From Parelaphostrongylus tenuis (lineage: Eukaryota > Nematoda > Chromadorea > Rhabditida > Metastrongylidae), in NCBI GenBank assembly GCA_019055375.1, contig JAHQIW010003641.1, forward strand, positions 1 to 64,000: DNA of 64,000 bases. Reading direction: 5' to 3'. The notes beneath the pieces were generated by a model. That model saw nothing but the letters and a program-made list of their open reading frames with translations. It was not told the origin of the DNA and did not search any database. The translations under genes and the position numbers were made by a program. Positions within the stretch are counted from its first letter, which is position 1. Each line of letters opens with the position of its first letter. Shown one piece after another: positions 43,595 through 56,600 of the stretch.

Positions 43595-43940
43595 AGCTGG
43601 GTACCCGAACGGTCCGTCTTCACGAATTGTGCGGACCCCAGCAGATCAAGATGTGCTGTATTAGCTGTTTTGCTCCCTGGGGTCTCGAGGTGAGCCCAAC
43701 CAGGGTTTCCTCAGGTCGTCACCACATCTGAGCAGTCGTCGGCCTTGTGCACGAGAGGATGATCACCGCCTTGCAACCACTGGCTACCAAGACGGTGGTC
43801 ATTCCGGGTACGGTTTACTCTCACCTGAGCTTTGCGAGTGGGGACTTAGACTCCTCAGCCTGGGTGGCCTTGCTGGGGGTTGAACCCGCTGCTCTACTTC
43901 GCAGTCCGGCACGTAGGAGAACTTCCAAGCCATGATGAGG
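43595..43940 (+). repeat. Repeat J
   Basis: GGTCCGTCTTCACGAATTG .. CCGGGTACGGTTTACTC .. ACTTCGCAGTCCGGCAC, the same order as the copy at 29335. Confidence 0.6.
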
Positions 43941-44164
43941 TGATAACCATTTGGGAGGAGGCTTATATGTCTTCATAATTATAATTTATGTTTGTAAGAG
44001 CTTTCTAACTGGTTCATCGTCATCGGAAATTGTATAGCGCAAGGAGTAGTAATCGATCAATCTCTCCTAGGTTTCCATTGAATGGGTTTGATGTTCCTTT
44101 TTTGGACCAAATGAAATTGTTTTTAGGTAACCGCTTTTAGCGGTGTTATGATGTTTCTACCAGA

Positions 44165-44295
44165 TATCCATTGATATAGAGCGATGTGCAAAATTTTCGC
44201 GTCAGGCGGGATAGAACCCGCACCTCACTCTTTCCGCGAATGCGTGCTCTATCCGTTACACTATGGACGCCCATTTTGCACATCGCTCTTTCTAT
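44165..44295 (-). repeat. SINE-A variant with Arg-like tRNA head
   Basis: Minus strand: GGGCGTCCATAGTGTAACGG, ATAGAGCACGC, GCGGGTTCTATCCCGCC. Flanks repeat GAGCGATGTGCAAAATTTT. Confidence 0.6.
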
Positions 44296-44639
44296 GTTCC
44301 TTTTTTGCCTGTCATGTTGTTCTCTTTATATCGTTGTGAGAGATTTCTCGTATCCTCTGAGCTCCTAGGGAGTTCAAGTTTGTATTTTTTTCTGTTGAGT
44401 TCTTGAAGTTCGACGACTTTTAGTGGTTTTTTATTATGAATAAAGACTTATTTTTCTGGAAAAATCGATCTTAAATTGTACATGAACTCATAAAGACTAT
44501 TGATTTCATAGTTATTTTTGTCGGTGCTAAGCTCTCGGCGCAATATTGCGCAATGTTTCTACGGGAGAAATGTGTATAAATAGAAGCGATTTAAGTACGA
44601 ATTGTGCAAGTTTTACATAAGTTTAAGCGTTTTCTAGGT

Positions 44640-44940
44640 CGCTAAGGTTTTAAATAAACTTAGAATTAACTTAAATAGTAGACTTAATTAATTTAATCAA
44701 AAACTAAGTCAAAAATAATTTTAAAAAACCAGTAAATTTTAATTAGCTTAATTAAAATAAAATTGATTTAAATTTAATTAATTAGCTTAAATAACAATAA
44801 CTTATTTAATTATCAACTTATAACTTAAATAAGACTTTATCACGCGCTCGTTTATCATTATGTTCATCTGGTCATCTATTTTTATTATTATTATTATTTT
44901 TATTATTTTTTTATTATTATTATTTTTTTTATTTTTTTGG
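44640..44940. repeat. AT-rich block ending in a (TTA)n microsatellite
   Basis: 44640-44860 is AATTAA/TTAATT-rich; 44878-44937 is TTA repeats with T runs. Confidence 0.75.
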
Positions 44941-46239
44941 TCATCTGCTAGTCGAATCCGATCATTACAGGATTTCTGCGCACTGAGATTTCCAATAATG
45001 TATCGAAGAAGCAATAGGGTAAGTTCAGTTAATTTTCGGTGGGAAAAAAAGAGAAGGTTCGAAAAATTGTATGCCATATCAAATCGGTGAAATGAGAATG
45101 CGGGTTCGATTCCTCCCGGGAATAGGTCAAAGGTGAACACCGTAGAACTGGCCGTTCCCCGCGCGTCGTGTTTATTGATTTTATTGATTTTTTTGTGCCG
45201 ATTCTCTGTTTATTTAAATCATATTTGTATTTCTAAATGTTCTCTACATTTGTATTTTGTCATTTTTGTTGTATTTTTTTGATAAAACTCGAATAAACCT
45301 TTGAATGACGTCGAATTAACCCTGCCGATTTCAAGTATGCGCCTTGAATTGCGCATTGACGTAAATGGCGAACATTGCGTGTTATAGTCGGAAGTTACTC
45401 GTCTCTGTTGAGTGACGACGACTTCCTCGTTTTTTTTTTATTTCTGTGTCGTATCTCTGTTATTTTGGGGGTGGGTTGGCGCAGTGGTTAGTGATTTAGT
45501 CTATTAGCAGGGAAGGTGATGCTGGTTCGTTCCCCTCCTCATCATTATGTCAGCACGGACGTCTAGAGACCGTGAAACGCAGTCTCATCGTACGGCTTTT
45601 TGTTGACGGTTTTCCTTTGTTTATATTTATTTTTCTTGGAAATCGGATCTTTTTTTTAGGTTTTAGACGGTGTTAATCGATAGATTTGCGGGAAAAGCCC
45701 AAAAATAATCTATTTTTGTTTCACGCAGATAGCCTGTAGTGTTTATTTTCCCCCTCGTAAAAGTTTTTCAGGCTTGTGAAAAATAAAATCACTAGGTTAA
45801 TTATAGTAAGAGGTGCTTGGGCACCTGGCTATAGTTCAGTGCTGCTTTAGGGGTCGTGATGACTGATTGACCCTCTTTATAGCAGGCAAATTCTTTGTTC
45901 AGTCGCTGCTTCTCACCGCTTCATCCGGTCGACTTCCACGGACCCAACTGAACGTGTCCGATTGGCAGGGGCCTCAGTCTCCAGCACGGGAATGCCTCCA
46001 ATCCCCTCTTATCTGCGACTCTAACCTCAGCTTGGCGATCGCTTAAGTCATTTCTTCCCTCAGAATGTTTTCGCTAACTTGTTATCCATGTTGACTTTGG
46101 TTCTTTCAATCTGTTTCTTCTCGCTGGAGTTGTTTCTCCTTTCTCTCATTTTTATCTCAAAGTTTTTCTTTTTTTTTTATCCCAATTCCTTTCCTTGTAT
46201 TAACACTTTCGACCGAGTGATATTATGATGACATTATTG

Positions 46240-46488
46240 AGCCCTTTATGAGGTGCGATATGACCCTTATCCCCTCAAGGACGATGTGGGACGTTTCGTG
46301 TCATGCCGTGCGACGTCAAATCTCCCTCGGGTACTGTGATGGCGGCGGGGCGTCTCGTGGGTACGCAAGCAGACGCAGACAGCATGACATTCTCGCACAG
46401 AAACGCAGTTGCCGCCCTCTAGGAGTACCTCGCAAGCGGCGGTGCGAAGCCGCCTGCCTAACAGCGCTGGTCCTCAAAGGGTTATCCA
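46240..46488 (+). mobile_element. TTAA MITE (copy 7)
   Basis: CCCCTCAAGGACGATGTGGG, CGTGCGACGTCAAATCTCCC, CTGTGATGGCGGCGGGG; right TIR GCTGGTCCTCAAAGGGTTA. It abuts an FB2 element. Confidence 0.65.
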
Positions 46489-46830
46489 GTACTGGACAGG
46501 CCTTTTTCTCCTTTACAGTGATTAGTACTGAGCCTTTTGGTTCAACCGACCTCTTGCAGGGGATAATTCCCTATATAATGTACATGTGTACGTGTATACG
46601 CATGTATGTATGTGTATATATGTGTACATATATGTGTGTATATTTGTATATATGTGTATATCTAGAGGAATCGCTCTTCTTTTTATTTTTTACTCCTTTG
46701 TATGTAGGGGTATATCCCCGGCAAGGGGTCGGTTGAACCGAAAGGCGCCATCCTACTGCGGACGGAGCTGGGAAATCGAAACAGGGCTGTCTAGTACTCA
46801 TAAAATTCTATACCAGACCTCATAAAAGGT
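46489..46830. repeat. FB2 element with internal microsatellite
   Basis: Left GAGCCTTTTGGTTCAACCG and right GGTCGGTTGAACCGAAAGGC frame a TG/TA microsatellite at 46577-46665. The hammerhead-like core near 46764-46805 has decayed. Confidence 0.6.
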
Positions 46831-46989
46831 TAACATGTTATCATACTATCAGATTCTTGTTGTTTTTGAGTGAGTTTATAAAAGCAGTCGAATGAGGAGT
46901 TATGTTTTAACCGACTATTTCGAAATTTCGCTCAAAATTAATACATCCAGATAGCATATTTTGAGCCTTTCACGAGTTTTTTCCACGTT

Positions 46990-47258
46990 ATTAGCCAGTT
47001 GACTCCCACGGACCCAAGCTGGGCGTGTCCGTCAGCGTGGGAACGACTCCGCCTCCTCTGCCCCGGCTACTCGCCGACTACACAGTGCTATTTGTAGTAC
47101 TGGCTACCAGACCGCACACAAAACAGTTGAAAATCTAAGCCATGGGTTTTGCAACGAGAAGTAGTGCTGTAGTCGGCGACTATTCGGGCAGAGATGGTGG
47201 GGTATTCCTTACACTAGCGGACACGCCCACCTTGGGTCCGCGGGAGTCAGCCAGTTGA
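46990..47258. repeat. FB6 GC-rich inverted repeat
   Basis: GTTGACTCCCACGGACCC, AGCTGGGCGTGTCCG and CGGCTACTCGCCGACTAC are mirrored by GTAGTCGGCGACTATTCGG and GACACGCCCACCTTGGGTCC. Arms of about 105 bp. No ribozyme core seen. Confidence 0.75.
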
Positions 47259-47621
47259 TGTGTATTCATTTGTATAACTAGTATAATGTGGGCTCAAGGT
47301 TGAGGTTATGGTGACGTAAGCTGATTTGTCATTTGTTTTTATGAAGTGATAGCATTTATCTATGGTGATAATGACAGTAGTGGCGTCGGCATCGTTTACA
47401 ATGTTTTTCTTTTGTATTAACCAAATGTGGGAATGTAATTGGTTTGGTTCAATTTTAGGTGCGTGTGTGGAATGTTGTGCAACGGTGTTTAATTTCCCAA
47501 TTTTTTGGAAGCTACCGGCGGTGCCCAAATCTGCTAATATCATCGCCTCGTAGTGTTTGTCCTAACTGATTTTATTAGGTGCTGCAAAGCCATCCATTCA
47601 CTTGTATGTGGTGATTGAATT

Positions 47622-50600
47622 ATGGCGGTCACGTTCAATCCGGCTGATCTCACCGAGGAAGAGGTATGTCAGCTGCGTGGCTTGCGAAAACGGAAAATGG
47701 AACTCATGGGCGAGATCGAGAACATCAAAAATGAGGTTAGCTCGAGTTTTTTTCTCTTTAACCGATTTTTTTTTTGCTTGGTTCTTTTCAATTTCGCTGT
47801 TTGTATTGGTTGAGGTGGTAGGGAGCTACGTAAAGAAGCATTGATGGAGTATTGATCTTTAGATATTTATTACTTATCCAAGCCTACAGGTATATGTCTC
47901 CCAGGCCATTCCTGCAGCCTTTATCGTATAAGTTAGAGGTGTTGAAAGAAGTGCAAATTGTAGTTTTCATAATAACAGCAATTCTTTCGTTTTGAGCGTT
48001 TTCTTAAGACCACAGTTCAAATTTCAATATGCCTGATATTCATTTTTTGAGCCACGCATGTCAGTGGTCTGTCAATGAGGGCTGACTCACAGAGCAGCGC
48101 TCTGTGTTCGGTGAGTTTCACTGGACATAGAGTGTAAAACGTTCGTCATCGCTAACTCTTAGTGTGGGAACTGGAGCACCCACAGAGATTAGCAAAAGAC
48201 AGAAGGGTAACTACCCGACTGACGAGATCGCAAGATCGCAACACGTGTATCGGGCTCTATAAGTCAGCCCTCTTTGATAGACCACTGACATGCGTGGCTC
48301 AGAAATTGCTTATCAGGCATAACAGCAATTGTTGGCAAAATCAACGCAAGCACCTCAGATACCTGCGATACTGTGATAAGAGGGATTTGAAAGATTTCGT
48401 GTTACAATTTTTCTTCCTTAAAGTTGCATGTTTGTTTGTTTACAACCATAATTTACTAGTAGTGTCGTCAGTATTTTTTGGATACTATTCATCTGTCTTT
48501 GCAGTGTTTTTTTCACTGTGCGGATCCTAGTACGTTTGATATTCAATTCTTTTTTTTTTGTGTTCTTCCTGAACCTCGTAGAATACTGGTTAAGCCAGTC
48601 GACTTGCAATCTCGGGGATAGACCGGCTGTGGCGTTTCACAAGGCGTTTGTTGCCGACTGTTGGAGGGTTGGGTTGGAGGTGAAACTCGGCTCCACGTGA
48701 GCTGCGACGAGCTTCGCTAGCACTCTGCTCATAGCTCCCGCATTGTTGGGTATTGGTTCATAACTAAACACTAATCTGCTTTAACTAGCGCGTATTCAAA
48801 TCCCGCCTACGGTTCAGGCTCAGCATCCTCGACTATACGGACATAAATATTCTGTCATAGACAATTATCAATTAGTGATGATTCATGACTTTTTTTTCGA
48901 CTACTTTTGAGACCTCGCTCAAAACAATGATTAATAACATATTTTGAGCCTTTCATGAGATCTATAATTGGCGCTTAGTTTTGATCGAGGTTACAAAAAC
49001 ATTCGAAAGGGTTTGACAGCATACGTTTTACCAGTCATAAGCAGTCGAGTGTATCGCACTGCCCGTTAGGTGATTTTGTCACTTACCGGTACGTGCAAAT
49101 AATTATTTCGACATTGGTTCTTCTACATAGGTTGAAATCCCCGGGAAACTGACTGAGCTATGAGGCGCTGTGCACACTGACGAAGGTGCAATGCCGAAAC
49201 ACGTGCCTTGCATTGTATAAGTGCTCATAAGATGCCTTATGAAAGGTTCAGTTTTTTTTTTGCCAGGTAATTGTGGAGTATCATGACATTCGTTTCGAGT
49301 GTTTTGTTAATATCGCGCTCAAATTTCAGTAGGTGTGTTTATTTTTTTGAAGCAATGCATGTGGTCTGTTATGGGCAATTTATAGAGCCCAATAAACGTG
49401 TTTCGGCCTTGACAGCCCCGTCAGTTGGGCTCTCGAGGGAACCCATCCCCTTACGTAGACGCGTAGCCGTGCTATCTGCATGTGCCGTCAGGTGAAGGAA
49501 ACTACTAGGTCGGCAGTGTTGTGCACTCGATTGCTCTTGGCTGGTATTTATGAAATGGTACCGTTCGTTTCGCTTGTTTTCTTAGGACCGCGCTAGAATC
49601 TCAATATATCAATATGCCTCATAATTATTTCTGAGCCATGCGCATGGTTTGTGGCACTTTTACTCTGCCAGTACACGTGTTTCGGCTTTTTACCCTTGGC
49701 TGACGGCGTGTGTAAATTTACGTTTGTGGTTCCTCTTCGCAAGAGGGTTCTCTTCCTAAGAGTGAAGAAGTTGAAAGGCCGAAACACGTGTATTGCACTG
49801 TATAAGTGCCCATATGAGACCACATGCATAGCTCAAACCTAATGATTGGGCATATTGAAGTTTGAGCATGATCCTAAAAAAAAATACTCTAAAAGAGTGG
49901 CTTAAAACTTTTCATGAGGTTAATGACCCTTAAACTCATATTTTCGTGCGATTTGTGATGACTCAGTTATCATGCGGTTTTTTAAACGATAGATTCATTC
50001 ATGCCATTCTAATGAGTAATAGATAACCAGGAATTGTTATCATTGCGTCATTCATTTGAACGATTATTACATTTTTCTTCATGGCAGGCAGTCTATAAAA
50101 TGGTGGAAATATTTGTTATTAATATCATGTATTAGCTATTTCCTGCAAACCTGATATATGCATTATAAAACTAGAAGAAGACACTATTTTTCTCGTACGA
50201 TGTGGGAACTGCTAGCCACGGCAAAGAAAAGGAGAAAGCGTATCTTACCCTTGAGCGAGGAAGTGCGTCTTTTCCACTTAGTTTTCATATGGTGGCATTT
50301 TTATTATCTTTATCCCCTTGTATTCATTACCCTTCGAAGTTTATTTTTTATCTTTTCTTGCAGCTATGTTTTCTGTTGATTAAAGAACATTATTTACATT
50401 TATTTTTGGTCATTCTCCTCTTAGTAGCACAAATTTCCAAGGCTATCCCTCACGCTGGACAAGATCTTCTTCTTATAAAGAGTGTTAGTAAGCATTCGAA
50501 AGCTTAAATCTCTGGCTAGCGCTTGCATGGCCGGTTTTGTCAAAAAGAATCTTTTATGACGCTGTAAAATTTAAAATGAAAGTATGTTTTACACAGGGCG

Positions 50601-53600
50601 CGCAATTCGACTACTACACAAAAAGCGCATGAATGTGTAGAGAAAATCTTTTAGTATCAGAATCAGACATTTAATCTGGAGTGTCTTTCAATGCGCAGAA
50701 ACAGTACTTAATCAAATAACAAAAATCGCATTCCACATAGGCGCCAATGGCCGATAAATCGCGGCATTCCCCTTGCTCACACCCCTCATCTCGTGAATTG
50801 GTTGAAGAACCCCATATGCCCTGCTACAATGCACAAGATGGTCTTCTAGAAAACAAGCACAGAGTTGAAATCAGCAAATCTTATGCTATCGAATGATTGC
50901 TAACAATCTAAAGAAAGAGCTCTGTTTCGAGAGATAAACGCGTGTGTGAACGCAAATGTTTTCATTTCGTTGGAGGGATATAATAACGACTTTTCAAATA
51001 TGATTGATATTTTTTTGAGCCACGCATGTCATGTGGTCTGTTAAAGATGGTCTGACTTATAGAGCCCGATACACGTGTTTCGATCCTGCGATCTCGTCAG
51101 TCGGGCAGTTACTCTTTCTCGTCTTTTGCTAATCTCTGTGGGAGCTCCAGTTCCCACACTGAGAGTTAGCAATGACGAACGTTTTACGCTCTATGTCCAG
51201 CGAAATTATTACCGAGCACAAGTGTTGTGCACTCGATTGCTCGTGGCTTGTATATTTGATATATCATATCTTTCGTTTCTAGTATTTCCTTCCACAACTC
51301 AAATTTCAATATGCCTGGTAATTATTTTTGAGCCACGCATGTCAGTGGTCTATCAAAGAGGGCTGACTTATAGAGAGACTCTTTTAGTATCGGACATCTA
51401 CAACGCTGACCCGAGATTTAAGCTTTTGAATGATTACTAATACTCTCTATGAAAAGTTCTTGTCCAGTGTAAGAGATAGACTTGGAAATCTGTGCTAACA
51501 AACGGGAAATTACCTAGTGTTTTCCGCTGCGAGCGTATAGAGCAGTGGATGAAGTGCTCGGTAACACACACTTAGTTGATGATTCGATCGCGCGCTTTTG
51601 GTTCACCATTTTTTGATTTCTTGAGTGGGATTGGGTTATCACCAGGAGCAACAAGTGGTGAGTAGTATCTTTACTCCATGATCATTACCCGCTTTTCAGC
51701 TTCGAGACGTTGATGCTGAACTCGAGTCATTGTATTACGTCGATGAGGGATCACGATCCAGGCATAAGCTCATATTTACGGGTAAGAAGAAATTCAACCA
51801 GGATCCAATGCGTGGCATTGAGTACCTCACCGATCGGGGACTTCTGAGTCGTCAACCGTCCGCCATTGCTCAGTGGTTGTTCAAGGTAAATTGAATATCA
51901 GTGATCTAACTCTTGAGCACATTTGTCGTTCGTATTTTCTTTTCTTATTTTCCTCATTTCAGAGCATTCAGGAATAGTCCCCTGTTCAACAATGTTCATT
52001 TGTAGGGTGAAGGTTTGTCGAAAACTGCAATCGGCGAGTTACTAGGATCGCATGACCCGTTTTGCCTTGAAATCCTCGATCATTTCGTCTTATGCCATTC
52101 GTTTCAGGATATGTTCATAGTTGATGCTCTGAGGTAGGGCTTTCTTTCTTGATATTTCTGTTGATCGAAACTTGAAATCCTGTATTTTTGTCATCATCTC
52201 CCGAATAAACTGCAGCTTCTGTATTGCTTGGCGCTTCTCCTTATATTTCCTCTTTTCGGGGGGGGGGGGGGGGGGGGATTTCGTCTGGACTCACTAGTTC
52301 TAACTTGAGAGTCTATAAGCCAGGTTTAGGTATGATGATTGAACCTTAGATCCATTATGGCCATCATATCACAATCGTTTGCTGAGGTCTTTTTGTGTCC
52401 CATTTCTTGTCTTCAGCGTTTGTCGTGGTGCCTGAAGAGGTGCCTTGCGGCGCACGAGTGGTCGTTGGTTCAATTTCGCGCTCAAAGCTCACCAGGCCTT
52501 TCATCCCTCCGGGCTGGGCGGATTGGTACCTTACTTGTCTGCAAGTATAGTTGTACTAACTTGATGCGTCCATCACCTCAAACAACATTTAACAAAATTG
52601 AGGGCATGGCTGATGCCTGAAGGATTGATCAGAGTCGAGAGCTCTTATTAGTTTCATCATTTATCATGGATTATCATTGAAATTTTGAACGAACACGTGA
52701 TCTTATGAAATGAAGAGCGCTTGTTTTACGAATTTATACTTTGTATAGGTGTTTCGTGTAAGCGCATGTGGCGCAATGGTTAGAGGTGTTGTGCGTCACA
52801 CAGAAGGTTGATGGCTGATCTCGCGCTTATTGCTTACTAAGCGATCCATTCCTCCGGGGTCGGTAATTGGTATTGCACTGGTCGCAGACTTGTCCGGGAA
52901 GACAAGCAGCACTGAGTAGATACAGCAGGAGGCCATCGCGAGTCATGGTAAAGGCCATATTCGCATTCAGTCACCTCAGACGAAGTTAAAATTTGAAAGT
53001 GAACGAATAGCGCAATCCTTAGGGATTGATTAACGCCGAGAGCTTTATCCTTTACAAGTGTATCGTAGCACGTTGTTATACCTGTGAGTTGAAGGTTCTG
53101 CTTGGTAATGATCAGTTTTCCCAAGAATGCTAAATGATATGGGAAACTTTGGACTCCAAGCGGGAGTTGAACCTGCGTTTCATCCCATACGAGTGGGCTG
53201 TGCTACCGATACACCACCGAGGCCATTGCTCTACCACCTCGTTCTTTGATACATGGCATCGAAGAACCCTAACTTTCACTGGGGTCGAATGGTTTGCGTA
53301 ATGTTATCACATCTTGATAAATAATCATAGCATCGCAATACTTCTAATAGGGTGGTGATTTGAATACTTTTTTTGTAATTTTATTTAGAAACAGAGAATT
53401 TTTCGTCCGGCGGTGGGCAGAAATCCATGCACCCTCTTCACTTGTACTCGTCATCAGACATCACATTCTGTTTTAAGATATCCTGGTGTGCAGTGACCTC
53501 CTGTGTTTGTGCTCATTTTCGTTTATCATTTGCATATCAGAACGTTGAAAGAACCCACCTACTAGGCAAACTAGTAGGGCAATAATTTTTCGCCCTTAAA

Positions 53601-56600
53601 TTACATAGCGACCCACACGTGATAGGATGATACGATCCCGCGCCCACGGTTTGTATTGCTTAGAGACTATGGTAGACCATGGCCTTAAGCCTTAATGAGG
53701 GCTGGTTTTAGATTTTTCCAAAAATGCCTAATTCATTCAAAATGAGATGAAACAAATTATATGTCATACACTGTGCTGTGCTGTCTCTGTATTTATCATA
53801 CAATTTTTCAGAGCATTCCTGTGGTCATTTCGTTTGCCAGGCGAGTCGCAAAAAATTGATAGAATTATGGATCGATTTGCAAAACAATATGTGGCGACAA
53901 ATGAAGGCGTGTTTGTATTCAATCGGTTTTTTATATCTTTAAAATTTTTGTAATTGATATTATGTCGTTTTTGGTTCGGTGGCGTATCGATAATCATCGC
54001 CAATTTTTATACGCCTGCCTTTTTGACGTTTGAGAGGCAGAGTCCCAAAATGTTCTTAATATTGAGAAAAATCGTCAAATTTTCTTCGAATCGAAGCATC
54101 GAGGGTTTTACCGCCACGGACTATCCATGCTGCCGGATAAAAGAATAAAGTACGAAGCTCTCGGCGTTGGTCAATCCCTGAGGGATGCGCTATGCATTCA
54201 TCTTCAATTTTCAGCTTCGTTCAAAGTGACTGAACGCATATGTGGCCTTTACAGTGGTTCGCGGTGGCCTCCCGCTGTATCGAGTCAGCGTTGCTTATCC
54301 TCCTAGATAAGTCCGAGACCAGTTTGGTACCAATTTATCGACCCTGAAGGGATGGATGGCTTGCTGAGCCATGAGCGCGAAGTCAAACCATCGCCCTTGT
54401 GCGTGACGCAGAGCACTTCCAACCACTGCGACACATGAGCTCATTTCAAAAAAGCTATTTTTAACAGGAATAACGACAATGCTTTCTAATGAACAAAATA
54501 ATTTCCTGTCAAAAATTATTGTTTGTCAAGATTGAAAATTATTTCTTGATGCGCCTTGCACTGTAAATCGTTTTTCTGTAGTGTTGGTGTATATATTTTT
54601 TCGGAAATGTTGGTGTATGTCGTTCTGAAAAGTTGTTGAAAACCATTAGGGTTAGGGTCAATACCAGTGTCTTGTTTTCTCTGTAGTGTATTGTAAAGCT
54701 TCTAATCGTTGATAGAGTAGAATTATTTCAAATAAGTAGAGTTAGAATAACAGTGATCAAATAGTTCGCCCCAGCCAGCCGAGTCGCGGCGCGGCAATCG
54801 GTTACCCGAAAATGAGACACGTAGTACTCAAAGGGCAAAGGCTGTATCATTTATGCCGTTGTAACACTTGAAAAATCGTGTAAAGTAATGAAGCTAGAAA
54901 ATCTTACATTTTAGCCCTTAACATTTTGAACTCCTTTTAGTGGCGATAATAATCTAAATTTCATCAGAAGACTACAACTACGTTGTCATTGGGGCCCTTA
55001 CCACTCGCCGCGCGATTTCATCGCTTGCCGCGTCAGAAATCAACATGGCACCGAAACGAATTATCTTGTCAATTGGTGAAGGGGATAATTGTGATGTTTT
55101 TAGGAGTCTTCAGCAGTTCGGACACATGCTATACAATTGCTTATTCTTGTGTTATGCTTAATACTTTGCTGCATAATCCAAATGTGAAAGACAGACCGAC
55201 TTTTGAACGATACCAGAACATGAACAAGGTGAGTCCTGTCAGGGTGAATACATTGAATCTTGAGATTCAACTTCTAAGCTAAGCTTGATGAGAAGAAACA
55301 GTTTTACTCATTCAGAAAATAGTAATAAACAGGTGTTATACTTTGTTGCGATTTTCTTCATTCTCACTCTCCAGGAGCTCTTGGAATCTGGATCAGTGGA
55401 TTCTGTCGTTCTATCGCAAATTTTCGATTCGATAAGAACACGAGAGTTCGAGATTCCGAGTGATGATGTAGCATGTTTGGACAATATATTTCTACATCCA
55501 GATCGTGAAGGCTGGTTGTATAAGCAAAGTAGTAGCCAGTTTATCTCCGGACCTTTGTCGTGGAAACGAAGATGGTTCGTTGAGTACTTTAAATATAAAC
55601 CCTATTGGGTCAATCTAGCAAATTTCCACTCAATTTGGTGCAGTTGTAAGCGTCTAGTACTTTGCATTATTCTACTCTTGGTAAATAGCACAGCACACTG
55701 TGGCCGCGTGGACACTATAGTACTCGTGCGCGACCAAACAACTCATCAAGCGTTTGACTTCGGAGGACCCAATTTGGGCGTGTGTAACGAGCAAGGGCTC
55801 CCACCCTCAGCGTGGGAACGGCCCCATCTCCTCTTCCGCGGCGTGAGAACGGCCCCATCCACTCTCTCCGACTGTAACCTCAGCGTGGCAATCACTGACT
55901 GTCTCACTCCTGCCTGCCACTCGGCACTCTATCGGGAAGAAGTTTGCTGGTTCCCGCCCTTCTTTTTTGTGTTATCTTTTTATTTTCACTATAATATGCT
56001 CGAATCACTGGCACACTGAATCACACCATATCTTATAATGATACCGTAACCAAATGGTCAATGCATGTAGTTTATTGGTATTCATTGATTCAACAGTCTG
56101 CAGCTTACAACAATAAGTTTCAACAATCTGTAGCTCTATAACAACGTAATATATTTACATATATCATAGCAAATGGTGATAAATGGGTCATATACATTGA
56201 TTGCTTGTATTACGGTCTTACTGTATCCGAAATGGTGCGATTTGGTGTGTCAGTGATTCGAGCATAAATTAGTGGAAACAAAAAGATGACATCAGAAAAA
56301 ATCACAGTGAGGTGTTGTGGACGGGTGCCGAGTGGCGAGAGGAGTGAGGTAGACAGCGATTGCCACTAGGTTAGAGTCGCCGTGGAAACGGTGAGACCGT
56401 TCCCACGCTAGGGGTGAGGGCCCTTGCAAGTTGAACAAGCCCCCAGGTTGAGTAATGTTTGTCCCAAGAACGCAGTAGTCCCCACTTTTAAGGGTCCTAC
56501 CGAAATTTGAATAAATTTGGATATACGTAGATATAGCACTTCAATGGCGCACTCCTTTAAGACGATCTTTAATATGTTAAATACAGAGATTTTCGTAGTA

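Larger units (their letters stand above)
42223..47621. other. apc-2 to cytohesin intergenic region
   Basis: Holds FB2, FB3, repeat J, SINE-A, an AT-rich block, a TTAA MITE, FB2 and FB6, listed separately. I find no exon. A tRNA-like GGCGCAGTGGTTAGTG with GGTTCGTTCCCC sits at 45478-45532. No clear AATAAA follows the apc-2 stop within 300 bases. Confidence 0.5.
50440..51480. repeat. FB5 palindrome, copy 3, with nested FB1
   Basis: Ends CACGCTGGACAAGATC and AGTTCTTGTCCAGTGTAAG match copies 1 and 2. The right arm is interrupted at about 50993-51375 by an FB1 element, which dates FB1 as the younger insertion here. Confidence 0.75.

Noticed and set aside
44860..45090. Hydrophobic Ile/Phe-rich frame resembling a membrane protein
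   Set aside because: It is a (TTA)n microsatellite translation.
49177..49215. CTGACGA and GAAACACGTG near a GTGCACA, possible further hammerhead
   Set aside because: Helix I does not pair convincingly downstream of the expected cleavage site.
55285..56019. 244-codon frame covering the Sec7-PH exon
   Set aside because: Only 55375-55574 aligns with cytohesins; the remainder reads into the FB6 repeat after a GT donor splitting the RRWF motif.
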